DNA of 64,000 bases. Source: Misgurnus anguillicaudatus. Taxonomy: Eukaryota > Chordata > Actinopteri > Cypriniformes > Cobitidae. The DNA is taken from NCBI RefSeq assembly GCF_027580225.2, contig NC_073351.2:6552501-6616500 (forward strand), read 5' to 3'. Positions 35,029 through 44,488 of the stretch are shown here, one piece after another; positions within the stretch are counted from its first letter, which is position 1, and every line of letters starts with the position of its first letter. Below the pieces are notes generated by a model. It was not told where the DNA came from. It saw only the letters and a program-made list of their open reading frames with translations, and did not search any database. The position numbers and the translations under genes were made by a program.

Positions 35029-35206
35029 GTAAGTGTTTAAAAAAATCTGTTGACGTATTATCCAACCTAATTTAAAGGTTAACTGGCAACAGGTGAATAC
35101 AATTACAATAGTTAATCATCACATACGTTTTTAAATCTTATTGTTTGATGCAAGTTGCATTAAAAAGTACTAAATAGGTTTCTGAATTGTGTTGTTGTTG
35201 TTTTAG
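35029..35206 (+). other. Probable 5' UTR intron of the element A genes
   Basis: The donor CGTGAATG|GTAAGTG at 35029 and acceptor gttgttgttttag ending at 35206 bracket a short intron just upstream of the zinc-finger frame. The same borders are conserved in element B (about 47268 and 48944), although there the intron has gained a 1.5-kb insert. Confidence 0.5.
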
Positions 35207-35923
35207 AACGTTGCTTTCACAATCATTTAAGAAGACTCGTTTTCCTGGACAACGAATTTCATCTTATGAGGTGTGTTACCTTCCAACATATGGATGATTA
35301 TGTATTTGTGCAAATTTTGTGATTGCTCTCTGAAGACAGTTAAGGGATATGTTAATCATCAAATCTTACACAGACATGAAGCAAATATTCAATTTCCATG
35401 TTGCTTCCCAGAATGCAAATGTAAATTCTCAAAATACAATGCTTTCAAAGCTCATGTTTATCGGCATCACAAAAGACCACATACTCATTTTGATGAATCG
35501 ATGGGCACGTTTGTTTGCAACAGTACAGAGTGTCAACAAAAATTTACAGACATGACCAACGTCCTTTCTCATCTCAGGTCACATTTAGCCAAGGGAGAGG
35601 TGGTGTGTTGTCCTTTTGAAAAATGTGACAAAAATTTCCGTTTAAGATCAAGTTTCACTGCCCATGTTTCACGAAAGCACAGGACTTCTACATTTGCACA
35701 ATTACGGATTATGGATACTTTATCTGAGCAACCTTATTCAGCATTTTCTGATGTCACTGAGGATGAGGTTAATGAAAATAATTTGAAAGACTCACCGACT
35801 AAATGTAACACACATTCATTGTACATGAAAAATCTCTGCCTGTTTTATATGCAGCTGCAAGCCAAATACCTGGTGCCATCGTCAACCATTCAAATGATTG
35901 TGGAGGAAATCAGTGGTTTAAAT

Positions 35924-37381
35924 TAGGGGTGCACCGAAATTTCGGTCGCCAAAACCTTCGGCCGAAAATGGCATTATCGGTTTCGGGCCGAAATAAAAAA
36001 TCTAGCCGAAAATGTAAACCGAAAATGAATGTCAACCGCGCCCCTTTCATCTGTGCGCTAGCGCTCGGGTTTCACTCAGCCTTCACGGTGATCAGTCGTC
36101 TCCCACCCCTCCCCTTCGTGCTCAAGCAGGTTTCACTCAGGGTCCAGCTGTTTGCACGCGTCTGCAAAGATTAAGAATGTCTTGATGTGTAAACTTTAGA
36201 GAGAGTCGCGCTATGTGTCTCTTACTGTAATCCATTAACGTACATTTGGCGAATAAAGCAATGAAACACAACGTAACGTTTTTATGTGGAGGGACTGTTG
36301 CGCTGTTTGGGATTCAACATCAGTCTCTGTATATGCATGCGTTTAAGTGCCCTTAAAGCCGAAAGTATACTAGGGACGTCCGCGTATGTGCGCCATCATT
36401 TTCGTCATCAGGAGGGTCCGTGGCCGGCAGCCCAAAATTTGAGACCGCACGGACAGTGCGCGTACAGTCCGCGTACAACATCGCATGCGCGTGAAAATAT
36501 TTAGACAGGACACTCCACTACAAACAATTATACAAAGGAAATAGACAGCATTTGCACACATACTATCGTTTTTCTTCTTTAATTTTATTTCATCCATAAA
36601 CAGAAAGCTGTGGAGCATGTTTGTTACCATATTGTTCGATTCCTGTTCTTTGTTGTCTTCTTGTTTGTTCTAAACTGTGTTTGCAATGGTGGATCGGTTT
36701 CTTTTCTTCACCTATCCTAATGTTTTAATGTACTGTAAATGTCTCCAAATCAGTGCTGCACTAGAGTAATAATTTGAATAGAGACGCGTTTAAAAAAAAA
36801 ACAAGCAAACATAAATTCTCTCTGTTATTGAAAGGGCACATATAAACAAAATTCTCTCCACAGTATTCTTTTTCTAATAAAAACATTTGTTTATGTCTGT
36901 ATAGATTACAGTCAGATTAACCTACTGAAGTCTGTGTCATTAATGTTGATCAAACAACCCATGACAAAGAGACAAATAGCTGTAAAAAATAATAATATAT
37001 TTAATTTATTGTGTTATGATTCATTTAATTTGATTTCTGTACCTAATGCTAATTTCAGACCTTATTAATGTACAACTTTGTTCTCTTTTATAAATGTTTG
37101 CAATTTCTTTATTGTTTATTAGATTTTTCCCACCTGCTTTTTGCTGATCCGAAAAATAATCTCACCTGTGCCTCAAAAACTGTAATGTGATCCGAACTGT
37201 GAGTTTTTTTATCCGTCACACACCCCTAGTAAAGTTAGCACACAGTGATAGCCATAAATGCAATTGTACTAATAATTGGCATAATAATTTATTTCGGTGT
37301 TTCGGTTTCGGTTTTTCGGCCTTGGTTTCCTTTTTTCGGTTTTCGGTTTCGGCCAAGAATTTTCATTTCGGTGCATCACTA
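35924..37381. mobile_element. hAT element (1458 bp) inside the transposase gene
   Basis: Ends TAGGGGTGCACCGAAAT and ATTTCGGTGCATCACTA are flanked by perfect 8-bp duplications GTTTAAAT (35916-35923 and 37382-37389). Multiple ttcggttttcgg-type subterminal blocks occur at both ends. No transposase frame, so non-autonomous. Confidence 0.93.
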
Positions 37382-39384
37382 GTTTAAATTATATCTGTCA
37401 TCAATACACACAGAAGTTGTTCAGTGAAATACTCAAGTCAAAAACAGCCCTCTCACAATGTGATATTGAATCTGTGGTGCAGACTTTGCAAGGCCAAGAT
37501 TTACATTCTGCTTGTAATTCATTACTTTCCACAGAATACCAAAGAAGACAGTATTATCAGAAAAATTTTTCATACGTGCATCCACAAAGTATGTGTCTTG
37601 GTCGTGATGAGAACAGAAAACAACGTTATGCCCAGTATATTCCATTGAAGAACACTTTAAAAACCATGTTAAACGACCCAGTGGTGTGGGAGCAGTGTGC
37701 CAAACATCAGCATGTAAACTCTTCTGTATTCTCTGACATCTGTGATGGCTCTGTATTCAAATCCAATGACTTGTTTAAGCAGCCAGAGATTACAATCCAA
37801 CTTATCTTGTACCAGGATGCCTTTGAGATCGTGAATCCCCTTGGGTCAGCTAAAAAAAAACACAAAATGATTGGAGTGTATTTTACACTTGGCAACTTTG
37901 AGCCATTTTACAGATCATGCATTGATAACATTCAGTTATCACTTTTGTGTTATGAGCGAGACTTTAACTATTTTGGTCAAACCAAGATTTTTTCTAAGTT
38001 GGTGGCAGATGTCAAAGAGCTTGAAGAGCATGGATTTGTGACATCTTCAGGAGACATAGTACGTGCAACAATTGTGGCTATTATCGGTGATAATTTGGGG
38101 TCCCACTGCATCGGAGGTTACTCACAGAACTTCAGTACTGCCAAGCATTGCTGTAGGTATTGCTTGCTATCTCGCAGTGAACTTCAGAATGTGTGTGTAG
38201 ACTTTCCCAATCGCACAGTTGAGTCCTATAAGGCAGCAGTGGAAACTCTAAGGATGTCCGAAGAAAATTTTGTAAATGGGTTGAAGTTTGACTCCATTTT
38301 CAACTCTCTCAAATATTTTCATGTTGCTCAGCCTGGCCTTCCTCCATGCCTTGGCCACGACTTGTTTGAAGGCGTTGTAGCTATCGATCTTGCCATTTTC
38401 TTGGAATACTTTGTAAAAAGGAAGTGGTTTTCATATACACAGCTGAACAGGAGACTTGCACAATTCAAATATCTGGATTCTGATGCTGGTTCTGCCCCTT
38501 CCCATGTATGTGAAAAAGGCAGAAAGTTAGGTGGTCAAGCAGCTGAGAACTGGTGTCTCCTCAGATTTCTTCCTGTCATAATTGGAGACAGAGTAGAGTC
38601 ACAAGATCCTGTATGGCAACTGACTGTTAAGTTGAAAGAACTGGTTGAGCTAGTGTGTGCTCCCAAGATTACCACTGCACAGATTGCATATCTCAATGTC
38701 TTAATACCAGAATATCTGGAAACCAGAAAGGAGCTGTTTCCTGGTCAAAATTTGAAACCAAAACACCATTACATACTTCACTATACGTCAATCATTTTGA
38801 GTCTTGGACCTTTAATTCGTTTATGGTCATTAAGATTTGAAAGCAAACATTCATACTTCAAAAGAAGTATGAGAAGAACACAGAACTTCAAAAATGTATG
38901 CAAGACATTGGCACACAACCATCAACTTCTTCAAGCATATCTTCACTCACGGTCATTTTTTTCACCAAAGCTTAAAAGTGTTGACTTGGCCACATACTCT
39001 CCTCATTTGTACAGTGATGCTGTGTGCAAAGCTGTTGAGAAGAGCTTGCTTAATGAACCAGACTTCGTTTCAACACGGGTAGAATACAAGGGTACCCTCT
39101 ACAGGAAAGGAAACTTAATTTGCCTTAAATGTGAAGAGGAATATTTTATTTCACAATTTGGACAGATTGAGCTGATTTTCGTGAAAGATGATGATGTGAC
39201 TTTTCTTGTTACTCCTCGTCCCTCAATGTATTTGCATGATTATGGACTTTATGAGATTTTGCCTGCGACAAAGGAACTAATTTGTGTAAATGCTGAGGAA
39301 TGTCTGGATTATTATCCCTTAAATGAGTACAGTTTCATGGGACTGAAGGTCATTACTCTGAAGCACAGCGTTGTTCATCTGTAA
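37297..39384 (+). CDS. Transposase catalytic part, 3' fragment of the split gene
   Basis: The open frame runs 695 codons, but its first 28 codons are hAT-derived (FGLGFLFSVFGFG) and the next three (SLN) come from the duplicated target. Real transposase sequence starts at 37390 (YICHQYTQKLFSEIL). Acidic candidates are at frame residues 174, 265 and 515. It might be expressed from within the hAT sequence as an N-terminally truncated protein without zinc fingers, which is speculative. Confidence 0.75.
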   Translation: MFRFRFFGLGFLFSVFGFGQEFSFRCITSLNYICHQYTQKLFSEILKSKTALSQCDIESVVQTLQGQDLHSACNSLLSTEYQRRQYYQKNFSYVHPQSMCLGRDENRKQRYAQYIPLKNTLKTMLNDPVVWEQCAKHQHVNSSVFSDICDGSVFKSNDLFKQPEITIQLILYQDAFEIVNPLGSAKKKHKMIGVYFTLGNFEPFYRSCIDNIQLSLLCYERDFNYFGQTKIFSKLVADVKELEEHGFVTSSGDIVRATIVAIIGDNLGSHCIGGYSQNFSTAKHCCRYCLLSRSELQNVCVDFPNRTVESYKAAVETLRMSEENFVNGLKFDSIFNSLKYFHVAQPGLPPCLGHDLFEGVVAIDLAIFLEYFVKRKWFSYTQLNRRLAQFKYLDSDAGSAPSHVCEKGRKLGGQAAENWCLLRFLPVIIGDRVESQDPVWQLTVKLKELVELVCAPKITTAQIAYLNVLIPEYLETRKELFPGQNLKPKHHYILHYTSIILSLGPLIRLWSLRFESKHSYFKRSMRRTQNFKNVCKTLAHNHQLLQAYLHSRSFFSPKLKSVDLATYSPHLYSDAVCKAVEKSLLNEPDFVSTRVEYKGTLYRKGNLICLKCEEEYFISQFGQIELIFVKDDDVTFLVTPRPSMYLHDYGLYEILPATKELICVNAEECLDYYPLNEYSFMGLKVITLKHSVVHL

Positions 39385-39411
39385 AAAGGATAAACTGTCC
39401 TTTCCCAACAG

Positions 39412-42267
39412 AAATGGATGCATTGTTGCATTTTATTGAGACTGTGTTCCCAAACCCTACTACTTCAAAGCTAGCCATAGAGGGTTTGAACAGCCTAGGT
39501 GTGGAGACCATAGATGACCTACAGTTTTTGAAAGATGATGATCTAGGTGGCTTTCTGAGACCAATTGAAGCAAGAAAACTAATAGCCCAAATCCCAAGTA
39601 AGTTTTCAAATCAATGGTTATTTTTACATATACACTAGTCAATATTTGAAGCGGATCAAAAAAGTTCATTAAGTTTTCCTAAAACAAGAACAGGTATTGG
39701 GTATTGGTTTTAAGACAACTATTATGAAAGGTTTGATCCACTTTAAATGTTAATTATTGTACATGCATACAATTAGATGAAACGGAAAAAACAACACCCC
39801 AGGTCTCTTTCATTCTGTACTTTGTTAGCTGTACTCTTTACTTGTATTACAGTATAGTATGTCAATATGTTTCTTGTTTCTGCAGTATGGTTTTTAATTC
39901 AGTTTGTTGTTTATGCCATGTAGATATTGCTTCCAATCTGCAAAACACTGCCAATGATTTGTGTGCTGCTGAATACACATCTGATGCATCAGGTTCACCT
40001 GCTCCTGGATGTTCAATTTCACCATCCAGCTCTTCAAGTGGAAGACATGAGTAAAAAGCTTAAACAACATTAAACAATCCACAAACATTTTGAAAGCAAA
40101 ACATGTAATTTGTCAATTCTTGGAATTCCTATACGGAGAATTTGCATTGTGAGCATGCCCAGCCTTTAGCATGCGCAGTTCACAGAGATGTCTGGGTGTG
40201 GTTGTGTGTAGAAATCTGCAGATTTATTGTACACTAGTCAACATTTGAAGTGGATCAAAAAAGTTTTGTATTTTGATCCACTTCAAATTTTAAATAGTAG
40301 TTTGATAAAGAACAAACTGTGATGGCACGGGGCCTCAAAACATTGATTTTGAAAATTGCATATCTTGTGATCCGTACATGTGCCACTGTGGTGACTCTGT
40401 GGTGCATGAATAGCCAAAATATCATCCAGTTGTGTGTCATCCGCAGCTTATGCCAGCAGAGAGTGAACACGGTTGTGCGCTGCTCAAAGCAACCACAGGG
40501 CAGTGCAGCAAATCACCAGCAACATGTTAAATGTGCCATTTTATGCTAGTGATTTGTTGCACTGTGGTCCTGCGGTCCCTGTGAACAACGCACAACAGCG
40601 TCCCCTCCTCTCTGACAATAATACACTGTGGACATAAAACAAGTCTGTGCACCACTTGCATATTCACACACATGCATATTCTATAATGTGGCACATTAAC
40701 AAACCCACAGTGTCCCATGCCATCTCTGTTTGTCCGTTATTAAACTTCAATAAATCTGCAGCTCGTCAATAGGCAATTTTGCAAAACATTAAAGCTGCAT
40801 TAAAAGTTCATCCTATAACCTGTGGACATTGGTTTATCTTCTAGGTGACAGTAGCTGTGAAACTTCATTCTATGATCATGACTGGCATTATAGTTTTGAT
40901 GTTCCATGGCAAAAAATGCCAGCAAGTTTTATGGAAAAGTTGCAAAATGGCGAAAGGCCAAGTTGCTCTGAGAGAAGACAGTTGGTCTGCGTTGTTTCTT
41001 CTGAGATCCTGGAAGTCAGCAAATGTCCAGCAAAAAAACATGTATCAGAAATAGCCCGACAGATGGTGATTACATACCCAAACTCTTTTAGAGATGAGAT
41101 TAATTCCCAGGTTGTAGGAAGTGGATATGATTCTCTCCTCAAACAACTGGTGTGTAGAATTGACAATTGTAAAAGAGCAAAAGCTATTAGTACACCACTT
41201 TGTGGTACTCTAGAAGTATCAGCAAACAAACGAAAGTCGGTGTATGGTTGTATAAATTCTGATCCACAAATGCCAGTTGGAGAAACATCTGAATTGCAGC
41301 AGGAAAAAAAAAGAGAAGTTGCTAGTAATGTTTCAAAATAACGAAAGTGATGTAAAGACAATCTATGACTTAATGACTTCTACTTAAACCTCTCAAAGAA
41401 ACGACATCCAATCTGGAATAGAAACCAATGATTTACTTGATGCGTGGCCATATCTTTTTCAGCCAGCAGGAATGAAAGCACACTTTAAAGAGCTCACTGG
41501 CATTGACATAAACAACAGCTTTGAAGAATCTGCTTCCAGTAAGTTCAGAAGAATTTTGGAGTACTTTCAATTTCAGTGCACAGAAAGAGCAAGCAGAGCA
41601 GGGAGAATCCTCACAAAGTATAGAGCTGGAGGGGATCATGTTTGTGGGGCAGTGATGTTGCTGCTAACCCATTTCAAAAATAACCAAGACCACTTTCTTG
41701 TGATGGTAGAAGACACCTGTGTTCCAAGTGATATATGCTCAGAAAAGCTTCCAGCAACACCATGTATAGTAGTGTGTGGTGGGTATTATTTTCTATGATC
41801 TTGCACCACAGTAATTGTTTCGGGTGACCAGGACCCACAATCTGTTAAATATTATGTCTTAACTGATTTTTGTGCTTGTTCAAAGGAGAGAACCCTCTGA
41901 CAGCCAGTGTGTACATGGTAGCAGTAGACCAGATGATTGTAAATTACCATCTCTTGAGTTTTACAGAAGCCCTGTATCTGATGTTCTCTCTTTACTATAT
42001 ATTGAACATCAGTTACCCTGTGGAACTGGGAGCCACACTAGAATTCTTGCAAAGGTAATTCATCGGATGCATTCCTTTTGGTTAAGAAGGTTACAACAAT
42101 TATTTAAGGTTATTGTTTGTGTTGTTTTGTTTTAAAGGTGCATCTTTAGAATAAATCCTCATAAAGGTACCAAGGTGGAAAAGAGAGAGAAAAAGAGAGC
42201 GTACTCTGTCAATCCCAGAGTATTGAATCTGACGTCAAAAATTGCTGCATTTGACTGGGGAGAGTAA
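39412..42267 (+). pseudogene. SAM-domain second gene of element A (samd3-like family)
   Basis: Likely exons: 39412-39597 (ATG at 39414, SAM-like fold, LNSLGVETIDDLQFLKDDDL), 39924 to about 40037 (Ser-rich linker), 40845-41778, 41886-42054 and 42138-42267 (stop TAA). Phases fit at 39597/39924, at 41778/41886 and at 42054/42138. The third exon carries the family block PWQKMPASFMEKLQNGERPS, YDSLLKQLVCRID and, in a second frame, WPYLFQPAGMKAHFKELTG. A one-base shift in an A9 run near 41305 and a TAA at 41385-41387 break it. The acceptor of exon 1 lies 27 nt after the transposase stop, suggesting alternative splicing from a shared 5' exon. Fish proteins named as resembling SAMD3 share this layout; function unknown, perhaps an accessory or regulatory transposon protein. 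Confidence 0.7.
40239..40291. repeat. Perfect hairpin in the SAM gene intron
   Basis: tttgaagtggatcaaaa and ttttgatccacttcaaa are perfect inverted 17-mers around a loop of about 10 bases. Related sequence with the same cactagtcaa prefix lies at 39632-39745, so both are remnants of one MITE family. Confidence 0.7.
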
Positions 42268-44324
42268 CGGGTATAGAAGCTTTATTGTCTTGTATAGTAG
42301 TGGTAGACTTCATTTTCTGTGTTTATCATTCATCGATGATAAAGTGCACCAAATACAATTTTTATGATTAACTCCAATAAATGTGATGTAATTGTCTGAG
42401 AGTATTTGGTTAAGGCTTGTTGCTGTTTCTGCCCTTCTTTTGGTTTGTGTTTTAATTATAACTGTTTGTGTCCCCACAGATGTGGTCTTTCAGAAGATTG
42501 ACATTTCTCTGAAGAACAGGACAGACAGACTTTTTGTACATCAGTGCAGTGATTTGTTCCTTAAATAATTTTTATAACCTTGTGATGTGATTGGGATTGT
42601 CAGAATACAGGCCCAGTGTTTTGTTTGTTTGTAAATTGAACAAATTTGTGTTCTAAAACATACCTTGTCCATTTTTACCCATGTGACATGTTCGGGATAA
42701 TCAGAATCCAGGTCGGCGACGACTTTTTTTTTTTTATTGAACAAATTTGTGTTCTAAAAACATGCCTTATCCATTTTTACCCATGTGACATGTTCGGGAT
42801 AATCAGAATCCAGGTCGACGACTTCTTTTTTTTTTATTGAACAAATTTGTGTTCTAAAACATGACATTTGGTGGAAGTGTTATTTCCATTCCATTTTGAA
42901 GGCTTGCTATATAATAAAAAGCTAAAGTTGTTAACAGCAATACTCTGGATCCCATCATTTATTGTATAACATTTTACAAAAGTGCTAGCTGTTTTTGGTG
43001 TATTTTGTAAATATGCAGTACAATTTCTGTTTCAAGTATTTTTCATTAGTTTTTAGCATTACATCTGTCACACAGTATGCCAAGATGTCACGGTACATTT
43101 TGTTTTAAAAATATTATGGCATGAAAACATGTAAGCCCGGATTTGCTAACTGTTTGTGGCAGTGCACACTTTCTTAATGTGTTTAAAAGAACTGTCAGGG
43201 TTTACAGAAGACTGGATAGAAAGGCATGCACAGTGATTATTGCATCTCGACCTAATTGGATATGCATTTGTAGGACATTTCCTTTATGAAAGCACAGTAT
43301 TAAGGTATTCAAATATAAGTGGCTTGCAGTAGTCTGTTTACTGCTTAGTCTCTTTAACGCCTCCAAAAAGCATCCTTTAACCCTTTTTTGTGCCTGACCT
43401 GACAGTGATGGTTGCTAATTACACTTTTTTTTATTTGGTCTTTATGGAAGTGAGCTGCTGCAGATGTGTTTTTTTGCACAGTGTTAGTTTAGTTGTAGAA
43501 AACATTCAAATTTATCCTGAAGTCTATTTTACTCTGCCAAAAACAATATTAGCACATTTTAAGTTAGGATGCATTCTATTTACCATTAATGTGATTGTTC
43601 ACATTATGAAAATCTGTCTTGTACTCTCAAGTTGTATAAATTAATTTGTTTTGCTAACCACAAAGAAATTTATTTTCACTAATGTTTGTAACCCAACAGT
43701 TCAGTGACAACTTTGACTTCCATGGTATTTTTTTCGACTATGCACTTAAGTCATGATATAACGTAAGGAATAATGTTTCCGGGTATACTGTAGAGGTGTA
43801 AGTATCTGCCAATATGGATAGCATCTAATTAGTATTTACACTTAGTGCAAATTTGATAGTTATATTTATTAAATGAAAATTATTTACACCTAATGTAAAT
43901 AGCATATTATGTGCAAATGCTGATATTGTCACTTAGTAAAAATAATATATCTGTATTTTTCTTAGTGTAATTAGCATCTACCGCTATTTGCACTTTGCGT
44001 AAACAGTTGCTCCCCATTAATAATTCATTAAAAATACGTCCATGAGTCCATGTGTGGTTATTTAGGATTTTGTTATTGTTATTTGACTTAACACGTGAAT
44101 AGGAGGCAGTGGGGCCCCAGCACTGCTTAGTTACAAACATTTTTCTAGTGGAAAATGTTTCCTATTACTATTTTTCTGTATATGAAAATCATAAATCATA
44201 GCTTAACTTAACAATAAACAGATTTTTCGATGTGGCGTAACAAGTGGGTTGGACAGGAGGGTGTGTTTGGATGAGGATACCAATAAGTGAAAGTATAAAA
44301 CGCATACTCGAAATGTGACCTCTT
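42268..44324. other. 3' non-coding arm of element A
   Basis: Contains the tandem repeat at 42635-42865 and AATAAA-type signals (e.g. ccaataaatgtg near 42376). AT-rich tracts near 43800-44000 with repeated ttacacttagtgcaaat-like units may be subterminal transposase-binding repeats. No further exon is recognised. Confidence 0.45.
42635..42865. repeat. Tandem repeat of about 100 bp, 2.3 copies
   Basis: A unit running from attgaacaaatttgtg through ccatgtgacatgttcgggat and a poly-T stretch is repeated at 42635, 42736 and 42836 with few changes, just 3' of the SAM gene. Confidence 0.9.
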
Positions 44325-44488
44325 TAACCCATCCCAATGAGTCGTGAACACACGCGAGGTGTGGGGAGCAATTAGGATAAGGTACCTGCTCAAGGGCACC
44401 ACAGTCGCAACACGCCGGCCGTGAGACTCGAACCGGCAACTTTTGGGTTACAAGCCCGACTCTCTAACCACTAAGCTACTACTGCCCC
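44325..44488 (-). repeat. tRNA-derived SINE in the right arm of element A
   Basis: Read on the - strand from 44488: ggggcagtagtagcttagtg (box A region), then gccggttcgagtctc (box B) and a tail with ccttgagcaggtacc and attgctcccc, the familiar body of fish tRNA-SINEs. The same SINE occupies the same place in element B. Confidence 0.75.

Larger units (their letters stand above)
35294..39384 (+). pseudogene. C2H2 zinc-finger plus DDE (tnp2/CACTA-like) transposase, split by an hAT insertion
   Basis: Two in-frame parts, 35294-35923 and 37390-39384, join to about 874 residues once the hAT element and one copy of its target duplication are removed. The N-terminus carries four C2H2 fingers (starting CKFCDC, CCFPEC, CNSTEC, CCPFEKC). 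The catalytic part has LILYQDAFEIVNPLGS (first Asp), AIIGDNLGSHCIGGY (second Asp) followed by a CCRYC zinc knuckle, GLPPCLGHDLFEGV, and RFESKHSYFK (candidate third acidic residue). This matches the large tnp2-like transposase family found in many fish genomes. The first frame-compatible ATG is 35294; no other defect than the insertion is seen. Role: binding to and cutting the element ends in the nucleus. Confidence 0.8.

Noticed and set aside
36286..36630. Frames within the 35924-37381 insert as part of the transposase gene
   Set aside because: They belong to the hAT element; the target duplications show the gene skips this segment.
42635..42865. CRISPR-like direct repeats
   Set aside because: Only 2.3 adjacent copies with no spacers, in a vertebrate transposon.
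44203..44439. 78-codon - strand frame (and its copy at 52662-52898)
   Set aside because: Falls across the SINE; conserved only because both transposon copies carry it.
44325..44488. Functional tRNA gene
   Set aside because: A and B boxes are visible, but the body continues as a SINE, the cloverleaf is imperfect and the same unit occurs in element B.
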